From NCBI RefSeq assembly GCF_014529705.1, contig NZ_JAANIH010000024.1, forward strand, positions 59,885 through 123,884: 64,000 nucleotides of DNA, in the 5' to 3' direction. Shown one piece after another: positions 18,164 to 25,521 of the stretch. The stretch comes from Bradyrhizobium campsiandrae. Its GTDB lineage: Bacteria > Pseudomonadota > Alphaproteobacteria > Rhizobiales > Xanthobacteraceae. The notes below the pieces were generated by a model that was not told the DNA's origin, searched no databases, and worked only from the letters and a program-made list of their open reading frames with translations. The stretch's first letter is position 1, and each line of letters opens with the position of its first letter. A program made the translations under genes and the position numbers.

Positions 18164-19687
18164 TCAAGCGCGCGACCGCTCCATGTCGAGTTCGGCCTTG
18201 AGACTATCGAGATCGCGATAGATCGAGGCGACCGCGAGCACGCGGCCATCCTTGCGGTACTTCAGCAGGCAATCCCTGTCCTTGATGCTGCCATCGGTCG
18301 CGATGTCGTCGAAACTCTCGGCATGGCCGACATAGTTGATCGGCACGTCGTAATGCTGGCTCCAGAAGAACGGCACGGCGTCGAAGCGCTGGCGCCTGCC
18401 GAGCATGTTGCGCGCCGCGGTCTGACCCTGCCGCTCCGCGACCACCCAATGCTCGACGCGGATGGTCTGCCGCGAATGCGGGTCGGGCCAGCGCGCGATG
18501 TCGCCGGCGGCAAAGATGCCGGCAACGCTGGTCTCGAGATATTCGCTGACGCTGACGCCACGATCGGCCGCAAGCCCGGCGTGCTCGGCGAGCGCAAGGC
18601 GCGGCCTGACGCCGATGCCGATCACGACCAGATCGGCCTCGATCACGGCGCCGCTCTTCAGCGTGGCTTTGAAGCCGTCGAGCTTCTCCACGGTGTCCTC
18701 GAGGTGGAAGTTGACACCGTTCTCTTCGTGCAGCGCGCGGATGAAGTCGCCCATCTCGGGCCCCAGCACCTTCTGCATCGGCCGCTGCTCGGGCGCGACC
18801 ACGTGCACCTCGATCTTGCGCGCCCGCAAGGACGCAGCGACCTCGAGCCCAATGAAGCTCGCACCGATCACCAGCGCGCGCCTGGCGCTGCCCGCGGCCT
18901 TGATGATGGCGCGGCTGTCGGCGACGGAGCGCAGGGTATAGACATGCGGCTGATCGGCACCTGATATCTGGAGCTTCACCGGCTCGGCGCCGGTGGCGAG
19001 CAGAAGACGGTCGAACGGCAGCTTGTCGCCATTGCCGAGCGTCACGCTGCGCGTCTTCGGGTCGATCGCCGCAACGTTGGTGTTGAGCCTGAGATCGATG
19101 CCGGAGTCCCGATAATCATCCTCGCCACGCAGCGGCAGCCAATCCTCCGGCGCGTTGCCGGCGAGATAGTCCTTGGAGAGATTGGGCCGGTCGACCGGCA
19201 TCGCACCGTCATTGCTGAGCATGGTGATGCCACCGGCAAAGCCCTCGCGGCGCAGGGTCTCGGCTGCCGCGAAGCCGGCCGCGCCGCCGCCGACGATGAC
19301 GAATTTTTCGGGCGTCGGGGCGCTGCGATGAGCTGACGGCGGTTCGGGCGCCTCCCGCTTGCGCGCAACGATGATCCTGTCCCGATCGCGCGTGACATCC
19401 CACACCGCCAGCGCGTTCAGCGCCGGCGGACGCGTGGCTTCACCCGTGCGCAAGGCGAAGCAGGCGTGATGCCAGGGGCAGCGGATGGTGTCGCCGACCA
19501 CGAGCCCTTCGGCGAGCGGACCGTGGTAGTGGCTGCACAGCGGCTCGATCGCAAAAATCTCGCCCCCGGCCTCGACCAGCAGGACGTCATCCTCGCCGAC
19601 ATGGCCAAGCAATTTGCCGTCCTTGAACGCGGCCAGCGTCACGCCGCTGGCGAGATCGGGCCCGCTTGGCTTCTTGTCCTCGGTCAT
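18164..19687 (-). CDS. Rieske [2Fe-2S]-FAD pyridine nucleotide-disulfide oxidoreductase
   Basis: A 507-residue fusion. Residues about 13-110 are a Rieske domain with CSHYHG and CPWHHACF, giving the 2 Cys and 2 His ligands. The rest is a ferredoxin-reductase/AIF-like flavoprotein: IVGGGAAGFAAAETLRREG binds FAD, ALVIGASFIGLEVAASLR binds NAD(P)H, GIFAAGDIARW is the second FAD motif, and a small C-terminal reductase domain follows. Relatives are the AIFL proteins and the reductases of bacterial dioxygenase systems. It probably moves electrons from NAD(P)H to an unknown acceptor in the cytoplasm. ATG 19687 is preferred because GGGAGG lies six bases upstream. A hydrolase gene lies 79 bases upstream on the same strand. 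Confidence 0.92.
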   Translation of the reverse strand: MTEDKKPSGPDLASGVTLAAFKDGKLLGHVGEDDVLLVEAGGEIFAIEPLCSHYHGPLAEGLVVGDTIRCPWHHACFALRTGEATRPPALNALAVWDVTRDRDRIIVARKREAPEPPSAHRSAPTPEKFVIVGGGAAGFAAAETLRREGFAGGITMLSNDGAMPVDRPNLSKDYLAGNAPEDWLPLRGEDDYRDSGIDLRLNTNVAAIDPKTRSVTLGNGDKLPFDRLLLATGAEPVKLQISGADQPHVYTLRSVADSRAIIKAAGSARRALVIGASFIGLEVAASLRARKIEVHVVAPEQRPMQKVLGPEMGDFIRALHEENGVNFHLEDTVEKLDGFKATLKSGAVIEADLVVIGIGVRPRLALAEHAGLAADRGVSVSEYLETSVAGIFAAGDIARWPDPHSRQTIRVEHWVVAERQGQTAARNMLGRRQRFDAVPFFWSQHYDVPINYVGHAESFDDIATDGSIKDRDCLLKYRKDGRVLAVASIYRDLDSLKAELDMERSRA

Positions 19688-19766
19688 GGTCACCTCCCAG
19701 CCAGCTCGACATGCAGCTCAGGATTGGACGACGGCGACCGCGAAAAGTTCCCGCGACCCGCGAAAT

Positions 19767-20657
19767 TCAGGACGCCGCTCTGCGCACGTCCAGCACGGCC
19801 TGCGCCCATTCCGCCGGCCGCTCCTGCGGCAGATTGTGACCGGCCCCGACGAAGACGCGCCGCTGGAAAAAGCCCTCGAACTTGTTCGCATGATGCGCGG
19901 TGCCGGAATTGACGCCGTCGCTGTCACCGTCGATCGCGATGGTCGGAACACGCACCGGCGGCTGCGTGGCGAGCTTCGCCTCGATCGCGGCGTAAGCGGG
20001 ATCGCCTTCGACTAGCGCGTAGCGGTGGCGATAGGAGTGGATCACGATTTCGACGAAATCGGGGTTGTCGAAGGACACCGCGCTCGTCTCGAACGTCGCA
20101 TCGTCGAAGTGCCATGTCGGCGACCACATCGACCAGAGCTGGCGGGCAAAGCCGCGGCGATCGCGCTCCAGCGCGCGGCGGCCGCGCTCGTTGTGGAACA
20201 GGTATTGGTACCACAGCGCCGCCTCTTCCGGCGGCGATGCCGGCTCCATCGCGCGCGCGATGTTCTGGATGTTGTAGGAATTGCCGGAGATGAGCCCCAC
20301 GACGCGCTCCGGATGCAGCACCGAAACCACACAGGCCGCGCGGCCGCCCCAATCGTAGCCGCCGACGACGGCGCGTTCGATCTTGAGCGCATCCATGAAG
20401 GCCAGCAGATCGGCGCCGAGCGCCGCCTGCTCGCCGGAACGCAGTCGCTCAGCGGAGCGGAACCGCGTCGGCCCGTAGCCGCGCAGCCACGGCACCAGCA
20501 CCCGTGCGCCCGCCTCCGCCAGGATCGGCGCGGCCTCGGCATAGGCGTTCACGTCATAGGGAAAACCGTGGCCCATGATGCAGGGCCAGCCATCCGCTGC
20601 GCCGTAGTCGAGATAGGCAATCTCCAGGACATCGGTCGTGACGGATTTGTATTGCAT
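19767..20657 (-). CDS. alpha/beta hydrolase, epoxide-hydrolase/dehalogenase-like
   Basis: The 296-residue protein has the alpha/beta fold. The nucleophile elbow is GYDWGG, with aspartate as nucleophile, as in epoxide hydrolases and haloalkane dehalogenases. The oxyanion-hole segment is MGHGFP. The acid is probably in IDGDSDGV and the base histidine in GAGHNLPQE near the end. A cap domain occupies about 135-215. The substrate cannot be told. ATG 20657 and an in-frame GTG nine bases earlier are both possible starts, and neither has a strong ribosome site. It may be co-transcribed with the Rieske reductase downstream. Confidence 0.87.
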   Translation of the reverse strand: MQYKSVTTDVLEIAYLDYGAADGWPCIMGHGFPYDVNAYAEAAPILAEAGARVLVPWLRGYGPTRFRSAERLRSGEQAALGADLLAFMDALKIERAVVGGYDWGGRAACVVSVLHPERVVGLISGNSYNIQNIARAMEPASPPEEAALWYQYLFHNERGRRALERDRRGFARQLWSMWSPTWHFDDATFETSAVSFDNPDFVEIVIHSYRHRYALVEGDPAYAAIEAKLATQPPVRVPTIAIDGDSDGVNSGTAHHANKFEGFFQRRVFVGAGHNLPQERPAEWAQAVLDVRRAAS

Positions 20658-20755
20658 GCTGCGCACTCGGCCTGTCGCCTGAGCCTATATCTTGCCCATC
20701 GGTGATCCAACCCTTTTTGCCCATCGTTCCTGCAGCATCACAGTCGAGGTGCAGC

Positions 20756-21088
20756 ATGGTCTATGTCTCGATGACCGGCTTCCGCCCGCACGGCATCGCG
20801 CAGTTGCCAAGGTTCTGGTGGCGAACGCTGCAGTCGCTGGCGCAGGCGCGCCGTGCCTCCGGAGTTGTCGCGGTCGAAGCGAGGGTCGTCGCCGGAACTT
20901 ATCACACGCTGACGGCATGGTCCGATCTCGTCAGCATGCGCAGCTTCGTTGCGAGCGGCGCGCACCTGAAGGCCATGAAGAACTTCCGGAAGCTCGGGAC
21001 CGGCAGGATCTTCGGCTATGCTCCGGACCAGCTTCCGGATTGGGACACTGTCTACGAGCTCTGGACGCGGCACGGCCGAGAGGTTTGA
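20756..21088 (+). CDS. small ferredoxin-like barrel protein (DUF3291/monooxygenase-like)
   Basis: The product has 110 residues. The pattern, a hydrophobic N-terminal strand, an arginine-rich helix (PRFWWRTLQSLAQARRASG), then a strand with WSDLVSMRSFVASGAHLKAMK, fits DUF3291 and spheroidene-monooxygenase-like dimeric barrels. No catalytic residues can be assigned. The ATG at 20756 has GAGG eight bases upstream. The gene points at the end of the MHYT-GGDEF-EAL gene and is divergent from the hydrolase gene. Function is unknown. Confidence 0.72.
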   Translation: MVYVSMTGFRPHGIAQLPRFWWRTLQSLAQARRASGVVAVEARVVAGTYHTLTAWSDLVSMRSFVASGAHLKAMKNFRKLGTGRIFGYAPDQLPDWDTVYELWTRHGREV

Positions 21089-21097
21089 GCGGCCGGC

Positions 21098-23179
21098 TCA
21101 GGCCGCCTCGATCGTCATCGCCGCCTCGCGCATCTCGGTCGCGGGTGGTCTTGACGCCTTCTCGTCATCGATCATGCGGTTCACGATCTCGACCGGCATC
21201 GGTCGGCCGAACAGATAGCCCTGCACGCTGCTGCAGCCCTCTTCGCGCAGGAAATCGAGGTGGCGCGTGGTCTCGACGCCCTCGGCCAACACGGGAATAT
21301 TGAGGCTGCGGCCGAGCAGCAGCGTCGCCTTGACGATCGCGGCAGCATGCGCACTGGTCTCGACCGCTTGAATGAAGCTCTTGTCGACCTTGATCTTGTC
21401 GAATGGAAACGCCTGCAGCGTCGAGAGCGACGAATAGCCGGTCCCGAAATCGTCCATGGCCACGGTGACGCCGATCGATTTCAATGCCAGAACGACCTGC
21501 AACGCGTGCTGACGGTCGGCGATGATGCCGCTTTCCGTGAGCTCGATCTCGAGTCGCGACGGCGCCAGACCCGTCTGCTTCAGGATCTCGGCCACGCGCC
21601 GCGGCAGATCGTGGTTGAGTTGCATCGGTGCGACGTTGACCGCGACCTTGAACGGCAGGCGCCATTGCGCGGCGGTGATGCAGGCTGTCCGCATCACCCA
21701 GTCGCCGATCTCGATGATCAGCCCGGTCTCCTCGGCGATCGGAATGAAGGCATCGGGAGGAATGCGCCCCTTCTGCGGATGATTCCAGCGGATCAGTGCC
21801 TCGAAGCCGACGATGCCGCCGGAGACGGTATCGTTCTGGACCTGATAGTGCAATTCGAGTTCGTCGCCGGCGAGCGCGCGCTTGAGATCGATCGCGAGCT
21901 CGGCGCGAATGCGGCTCGCCTCGTCCATCGACGGCTCATAGGTGCAGATCTTGCCCCGGCCGAGGCTCTTGGCGCGATACATCGCAAGATCAGCACGCTG
22001 GACGAGAAGATCGCCGACCTGCCCGTGCTCCGGAAACAAGGCGACGCCGATGCTGCAACCGACCGCGAGGGTCTGGTTCTGCCATTCGACCGGATCGAGC
22101 ACGATGTTGCGCAGGCGCTCGGCAAACTTGATCGCCTCGCCGCGGGCGAACACGTCGCTCTTGACGGCGACGAATTCGTCGCCGCCGGTGCGAGCCAGAA
22201 ACTCTCCCGGCTGCAACTGTCCGGCAATGCGCCGGGCGACCTGCTGCAACAGATGGTCGCCGCCGACATGGCCGTGGACGTCGTTGATGTCCTTGAAGCG
22301 GTCGAGATCGATTGCCAGGACGACGACGCGCGCGGTGTCATCACCGCCGCCGGCGAGAAGATCGTGCAGCCGCTGCACGAGACCGTTGCGGTTCGGCAGA
22401 CCGGTCAAGGGATCATGCATCGCCAAATGCTTGAAACTCTCGGTCGCCTCGTTGGCGGCCTGCAGATCGATCGCATAGGCAGAGGCTGCCATCGCCATCA
22501 TCAGGCTGATACCGACAACGACGCTGGTGATCATGAACGTATCCGACAGCGTCTGCGGCGGCACCGCGAGGTCCGACACCGGATACAACGACACCGCGGC
22601 CATGCCCGCGAAATGCAGCGACACGATCGCCAGGATCATGGCGAGCGCGCCGCCGTATTTGCAGAAGCGCGTGATCGGTCGCGCAATGCGGTTGGCAGCC
22701 ACCGCGCCGAAGCCGACCGCGAAGACGACGGAGAGCGCGACGAGCGGATAATTCCAGCCGACCAGGCCGGGGATTTCGACCGCGGCCATGCCGGTATAAT
22801 GCATCGCAGCAATGCCGAGGCCGAAGATCGCGCCGCCCCCTTCGATCGCGGGCCCGAGCCGGGTTCGGGTGGTGATGTAGAAGCCGACCCAGGCGAAGAT
22901 GACCGCAGCCAGCAGCGAAGCGAAGGTCAGCCCGGGCTCGAAATTGCGCGCGAGCTGTGACTGGTATCCCAGCATTGCGGCAAAATGCGTGGTCCACACG
23001 GTGGCACCAGCCACGAGGCCTGACAAGAACAGGAGATTGAACCGCCGCGCCCCGGTGTTGCGCCGGACGCGCGCGAGGAGCCGCATGGATAGGAGCGACC
23101 CCAACACGCAGACGAGCACCGCGACCGCGACGTAGCGCAGATCGTGCTGGCTGGGCAGACAGGTCAGGGCATTCCACAT
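21098..23179 (-). CDS. MHYT-GGDEF-EAL cyclic-di-GMP enzyme
   Basis: A 693-residue protein. Residues 1-245 form an integral-membrane MHYT domain of about seven helices with the three motif copies THFAAMLGY, MHYTGMAAV and LHFAGMAAV, which are thought to bind copper and sense O2, CO or NO. A GGDEF domain (about 260-430) has an intact RTGGDEFVAV site. An EAL domain (about 440-685) has FEALIRW, the NVAPMQL and ELTESG metal-ligand blocks, and DDFGTGYSSL. Both activities could be present, so it may make or break c-di-GMP. The start ATG 23179 follows GGGAG. Just upstream is a promoter of the same form as those of the ECF sigma genes, suggesting control by that sigma factor. Confidence 0.94.
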   Translation of the reverse strand: MWNALTCLPSQHDLRYVAVAVLVCVLGSLLSMRLLARVRRNTGARRFNLLFLSGLVAGATVWTTHFAAMLGYQSQLARNFEPGLTFASLLAAVIFAWVGFYITTRTRLGPAIEGGGAIFGLGIAAMHYTGMAAVEIPGLVGWNYPLVALSVVFAVGFGAVAANRIARPITRFCKYGGALAMILAIVSLHFAGMAAVSLYPVSDLAVPPQTLSDTFMITSVVVGISLMMAMAASAYAIDLQAANEATESFKHLAMHDPLTGLPNRNGLVQRLHDLLAGGGDDTARVVVLAIDLDRFKDINDVHGHVGGDHLLQQVARRIAGQLQPGEFLARTGGDEFVAVKSDVFARGEAIKFAERLRNIVLDPVEWQNQTLAVGCSIGVALFPEHGQVGDLLVQRADLAMYRAKSLGRGKICTYEPSMDEASRIRAELAIDLKRALAGDELELHYQVQNDTVSGGIVGFEALIRWNHPQKGRIPPDAFIPIAEETGLIIEIGDWVMRTACITAAQWRLPFKVAVNVAPMQLNHDLPRRVAEILKQTGLAPSRLEIELTESGIIADRQHALQVVLALKSIGVTVAMDDFGTGYSSLSTLQAFPFDKIKVDKSFIQAVETSAHAAAIVKATLLLGRSLNIPVLAEGVETTRHLDFLREEGCSSVQGYLFGRPMPVEIVNRMIDDEKASRPPATEMREAAMTIEAA

Positions 23180-23200
23180 GCGAAATTTTTCTCCCGGAAG

Positions 23201-23230
23201 CAGGTACGAGGCGGGGTCGCAATTGGATCA
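23201..23230 (-). promoter_or_regulatory. ECF-sigma (RpoE/ChrR-type) promoter of the MHYT-GGDEF-EAL gene
   Basis: On the minus strand, TGATCC (23230-23225), 18 bases, TACCTG (23206-23201). The -35 is identical to the RpoE consensus known from Rhodobacter sphaeroides, and TACCTG keeps the TA of the -10. The start codon is 21 bases below the -10, giving a very short leader that still contains GGGAG. Confidence 0.6.
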
Positions 23231-23362
23231 GGGCCGATTCAGAAAGGGTTAGCGGCGTCTAAAGACGCGTCGTCCAGGCGAGGACGGCACGGCCAATTGC
23301 CATGCCGCGACTTAAGCGCCGGTATAGGAAGGCGGAATCGGAACGACAGACGCGTTTGGACG

Positions 23363-23452
23363 ATGAACAAACGGTTTGTGTTGGCCTCAGCTTTGCTGCG
23401 AGCGGGAACCGTGGCCGATCGCAGGCTTGCCGCGGCTCAACGGGACCCGTAA
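23363..23452 (+). CDS. possible small ORF, 29 residues
   Basis: An ATG-to-TAA frame between the MHYT gene and the RpoE gene reads MNKRFVLASALL and then an arginine-rich tail. The first residues look like the beginning of a signal peptide (charged start, then a hydrophobic run), but it is short and has no clear ribosome site. It may be chance or the remnant of an exported protein. Confidence 0.2.
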   Translation: MNKRFVLASALLRAGTVADRRLAAAQRDP

Positions 23453-23470
23453 AACAAGCCGGTTCTGGAG

Positions 23471-23500
23471 TGATCTGGATGGCGAGGCCCGTCGTTATGG
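23471..23500 (+). promoter_or_regulatory. ECF-type promoter of rpoE-chrR
   Basis: TGATCT (23471-23476), 18 bases, TTATGG (23495-23500), 24 bases before the sigma gene start codon. One base in the -35 differs from the TGATCC seen at the other three sites. It suggests autoregulation of the sigma/anti-sigma pair, as is usual for RpoE-ChrR. Confidence 0.5.
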
Positions 23501-23524
23501 ATGGGACATGTTATCAGAGGCTCC

Positions 23525-24187
23525 ATGACGACCGGTCTTCGCGCTGTGAGCAGGCCCCTATGGCGCAGCAAGCCTGCGGCGGCTCCCCGGCGGGACCGGC
23601 CCCGAGGATTCCCAGGCGAAAGGCCCAAGGTCACAGTGGAATGGGCTGAATTGATCGGACGCGTTGCGGCCCATGGCGACAGGCACGCGTTCAAGCTGTT
23701 GTTCGAGCATTTTGCGCCGCGCGTGAAGGGGTTCCTGGTCAAGACCGGGATGAACGCCGACGCCGCGGAGGAGATCGCGCAGAACACGCTGCTGACGGTG
23801 TGGCGAAAGGCGGCCCAGTTCGACCCCGGAACGGCAGGCGCGGCGGCATGGATCTTCACCATCGCGCGCAATCTGCGCATCGATTCCGCCAGGGCTGCGG
23901 CGCGGCAGGCCAGGGCTCTGGACAAGGAAGCGGCGAGCGCCGAACCGGATGAAACGCCTGATGTCGCGGACTCGCCGGAGACCATGATGGTCAGGCGCGA
24001 CGACGTCTCGCGCGTGTCGTCCGCGCTGCTGCAATTGTCGGACGAGCAATCCACCGTGATCCGGCTGTCGTTTATCGAGGAGCAGCCGCACGGCGAGATC
24101 GCCGAGCGGCTCGGCATCCCACTCGGGACCGTCAAGTCCCGCATCAGGCTCGCCATGGCGCGGCTCAAAGATCTCTTGGACGATTGA
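23525..24187 (+). CDS. rpoE: ECF sigma factor, RpoE/ChrR (ECF11-like) type
   Basis: A 220-residue sigma factor. Region 2 runs from ELIGRVAAHGDRHAFKLLFEH-like residues (about 42) to AWIFTIARNLRIDSAR, with the pattern EEIAQNTLLTVWRKAAQFD. Region 4 (about 160-218) contains LSDEQSTVIRLSFIEEQPHGEIAERL and the DNA-reading helix GTVKSRIRLAMARL. The anti-sigma gene chrR starts one base after its stop. In Rhodobacter the homologous pair responds to singlet oxygen. I chose ATG 23525 because AGAGG precedes it; a GTG 45 codons later would also preserve the sigma domains. Its own promoter appears to be of the ECF type. Confidence 0.9.
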   Translation: MTTGLRAVSRPLWRSKPAAAPRRDRPRGFPGERPKVTVEWAELIGRVAAHGDRHAFKLLFEHFAPRVKGFLVKTGMNADAAEEIAQNTLLTVWRKAAQFDPGTAGAAAWIFTIARNLRIDSARAAARQARALDKEAASAEPDETPDVADSPETMMVRRDDVSRVSSALLQLSDEQSTVIRLSFIEEQPHGEIAERLGIPLGTVKSRIRLAMARLKDLLDD

Positions 24188-24188
24188 C

Positions 24189-24842
24189 ATGACCATCAAC
24201 CATCATCCCCCTGAAGATCTGCTGGCGGATTTTGCCGCAGCCCGGCTCGACGAAGCGGACCGTCTCGTCATCGGCGTCCATGCCGCGCAATGCTCGCGCT
24301 GCCAGCGTTTCATCGCCGCGATCGAGCAGCTTGCGGGCGCCGCGCTCGAACAGGCCGCTCCGATCGCCATGGCGGAGGATGCATTCGCGACCATCATGGC
24401 TGCGATCGACGAGCCGGAGACCGCGTCAACGCCGGCGCCGACCTCTTCGCAAGCAGTGCCGCTGCTCGACGACGACCTTCCCGAGATCCTGCTCCGCTGC
24501 AGGTTCGGCAAGAGCCGGCGCGTGGCGCCGGGCGTCAAGATGCAACCGATCATCCTGCCCGGCGCCGACACCTCGCGCGCGTTCCTGCTCTGGTCGGCGC
24601 CCGGCACGCGCATGCTGGAGCATTCGCATACCGGCACGGAGCTCACCCTGGTGCTCAAGGGCAGCTTCAGCCATCAGGGCGGCGATTACCGGCCGGGCGA
24701 TTTCGATTTCGGCGATGGCGAGGTCGATCATCAGCCGATCGTCGGCGGCGACATGCCATGCCTGTGCCTTGTCGCCATGAGCGGGGATCTGCAGATGCAC
24801 GGCTGGCTTGGCCGGCTGATCTCGCCCTTCGTGCGGCTTTGA
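24189..24842 (+). CDS. chrR: ChrR-type zinc anti-sigma factor
   Basis: The 217-residue protein has two domains. The N-terminal anti-sigma domain has the zinc ligands H6, H31, C35 and C38, at the same positions I recall for R. sphaeroides ChrR. The C-terminal cupin (about 95-200) has H145, H147, E151 and H181, the ligand set of ChrR shifted by four. All metal ligands are intact, so it should hold the sigma factor in the cytoplasm and release it on singlet oxygen or related stress. The one-base gap to rpoE implies coupled translation. The next sigma gene downstream has no anti-sigma partner of its own. Confidence 0.95.
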   Translation: MTINHHPPEDLLADFAAARLDEADRLVIGVHAAQCSRCQRFIAAIEQLAGAALEQAAPIAMAEDAFATIMAAIDEPETASTPAPTSSQAVPLLDDDLPEILLRCRFGKSRRVAPGVKMQPIILPGADTSRAFLLWSAPGTRMLEHSHTGTELTLVLKGSFSHQGGDYRPGDFDFGDGEVDHQPIVGGDMPCLCLVAMSGDLQMHGWLGRLISPFVRL

Positions 24843-24853
24843 GCGCTGCCATG

Positions 24854-24883
24854 TGATCCAGTCGCGCCGCCCGATCGTTCTCC
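24854..24883 (+). promoter_or_regulatory. ECF-type promoter of the second sigma gene and photolyase
   Basis: TGATCC (24854-24859), 18 bases, TTCTCC (24878-24883), 27 bases before the start codon of the second ECF gene. The -35 is a perfect match and the spacing is exactly that of the other three sites. The -10 is weaker. Confidence 0.5.
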
Positions 24884-24910
24884 TGGCATGAGATGCTGGA
24901 GGACGAGCGA

Positions 24911-25513
24911 ATGAGCTGCGGCAGACGGACGGCCCGGGATCCGATGATCGAGCGCCTGAGCGATCTGCTCGCCCGCGTCGGGCGCGGCGACCAGCGTGCC
25001 TTCGCCGAACTTTTCGCCGCAACGCGCAGCAAGCTGCGCAAGACCGCGCGCCCGATCGCGCCTGACAACGCTGACCTCGACGACCTGCTCCAGGACGCGT
25101 ATCTGAAGATCTGGAAGCATGCCGCTCACTTCGACCCAGTCCGTTCCTCACCGATCACCTGGATGTGCGCGATCATGCGCAACACCGCGATCGACGCTGT
25201 CAGGCTCAAGCAGGTGCCGACGGCAGAACTCGATGAAGCGCTGGCGGTGCCCGACACCGCGGCGACCGAAGACGCATTCGACTACGACCTCGCCCAGCCG
25301 ATCGCGGCCCGCGCCATTCAGAGGCTTCCCGATCAGCGCCGGCAGTTGCTGTCGCGGGCCTATCTTGAAGGCGAAAGCCGTTTGATGCTGGCGCAGCGCT
25401 TCGGCGTTCCGGTCGGCACGATCAAGACATGGCTGCGGCGGACGGTCGTCTCGCTGCGCGAGGAATGCCTCGCCTGCACTCCAAATGTGGTCGCAAACCT
25501 ACCTCATCCGTGA
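24911..25513 (+). CDS. second ECF sigma factor
   Basis: A 200-residue sigma-70 family protein. Region 2 has DLDDLLQDAYLKIWKHAAHFDP and PITWMCAIMRNTAIDAVR. Region 4 has LPDQRRQLLSRAYLEGESRLMLAQRF and GTIKTWLRRTVVSLREE. The GESR and TWLRR pattern is like ECF factors that accompany ChrR-less or cytoplasmic anti-sigma (RskA-like) partners, but none is encoded here. ATG 24911 follows GGAGG. The stop (TGA 25511-25513) overlaps a possible GTG start of the photolyase gene, so both form one transcript. Which signal frees this factor is unknown; it may act downstream of RpoE in a cascade. Confidence 0.87.
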   Translation: MSCGRRTARDPMIERLSDLLARVGRGDQRAFAELFAATRSKLRKTARPIAPDNADLDDLLQDAYLKIWKHAAHFDPVRSSPITWMCAIMRNTAIDAVRLKQVPTAELDEALAVPDTAATEDAFDYDLAQPIAARAIQRLPDQRRQLLSRAYLEGESRLMLAQRFGVPVGTIKTWLRRTVVSLREECLACTPNVVANLPHP

Positions 25514-25521
25514 GCCGGCGG

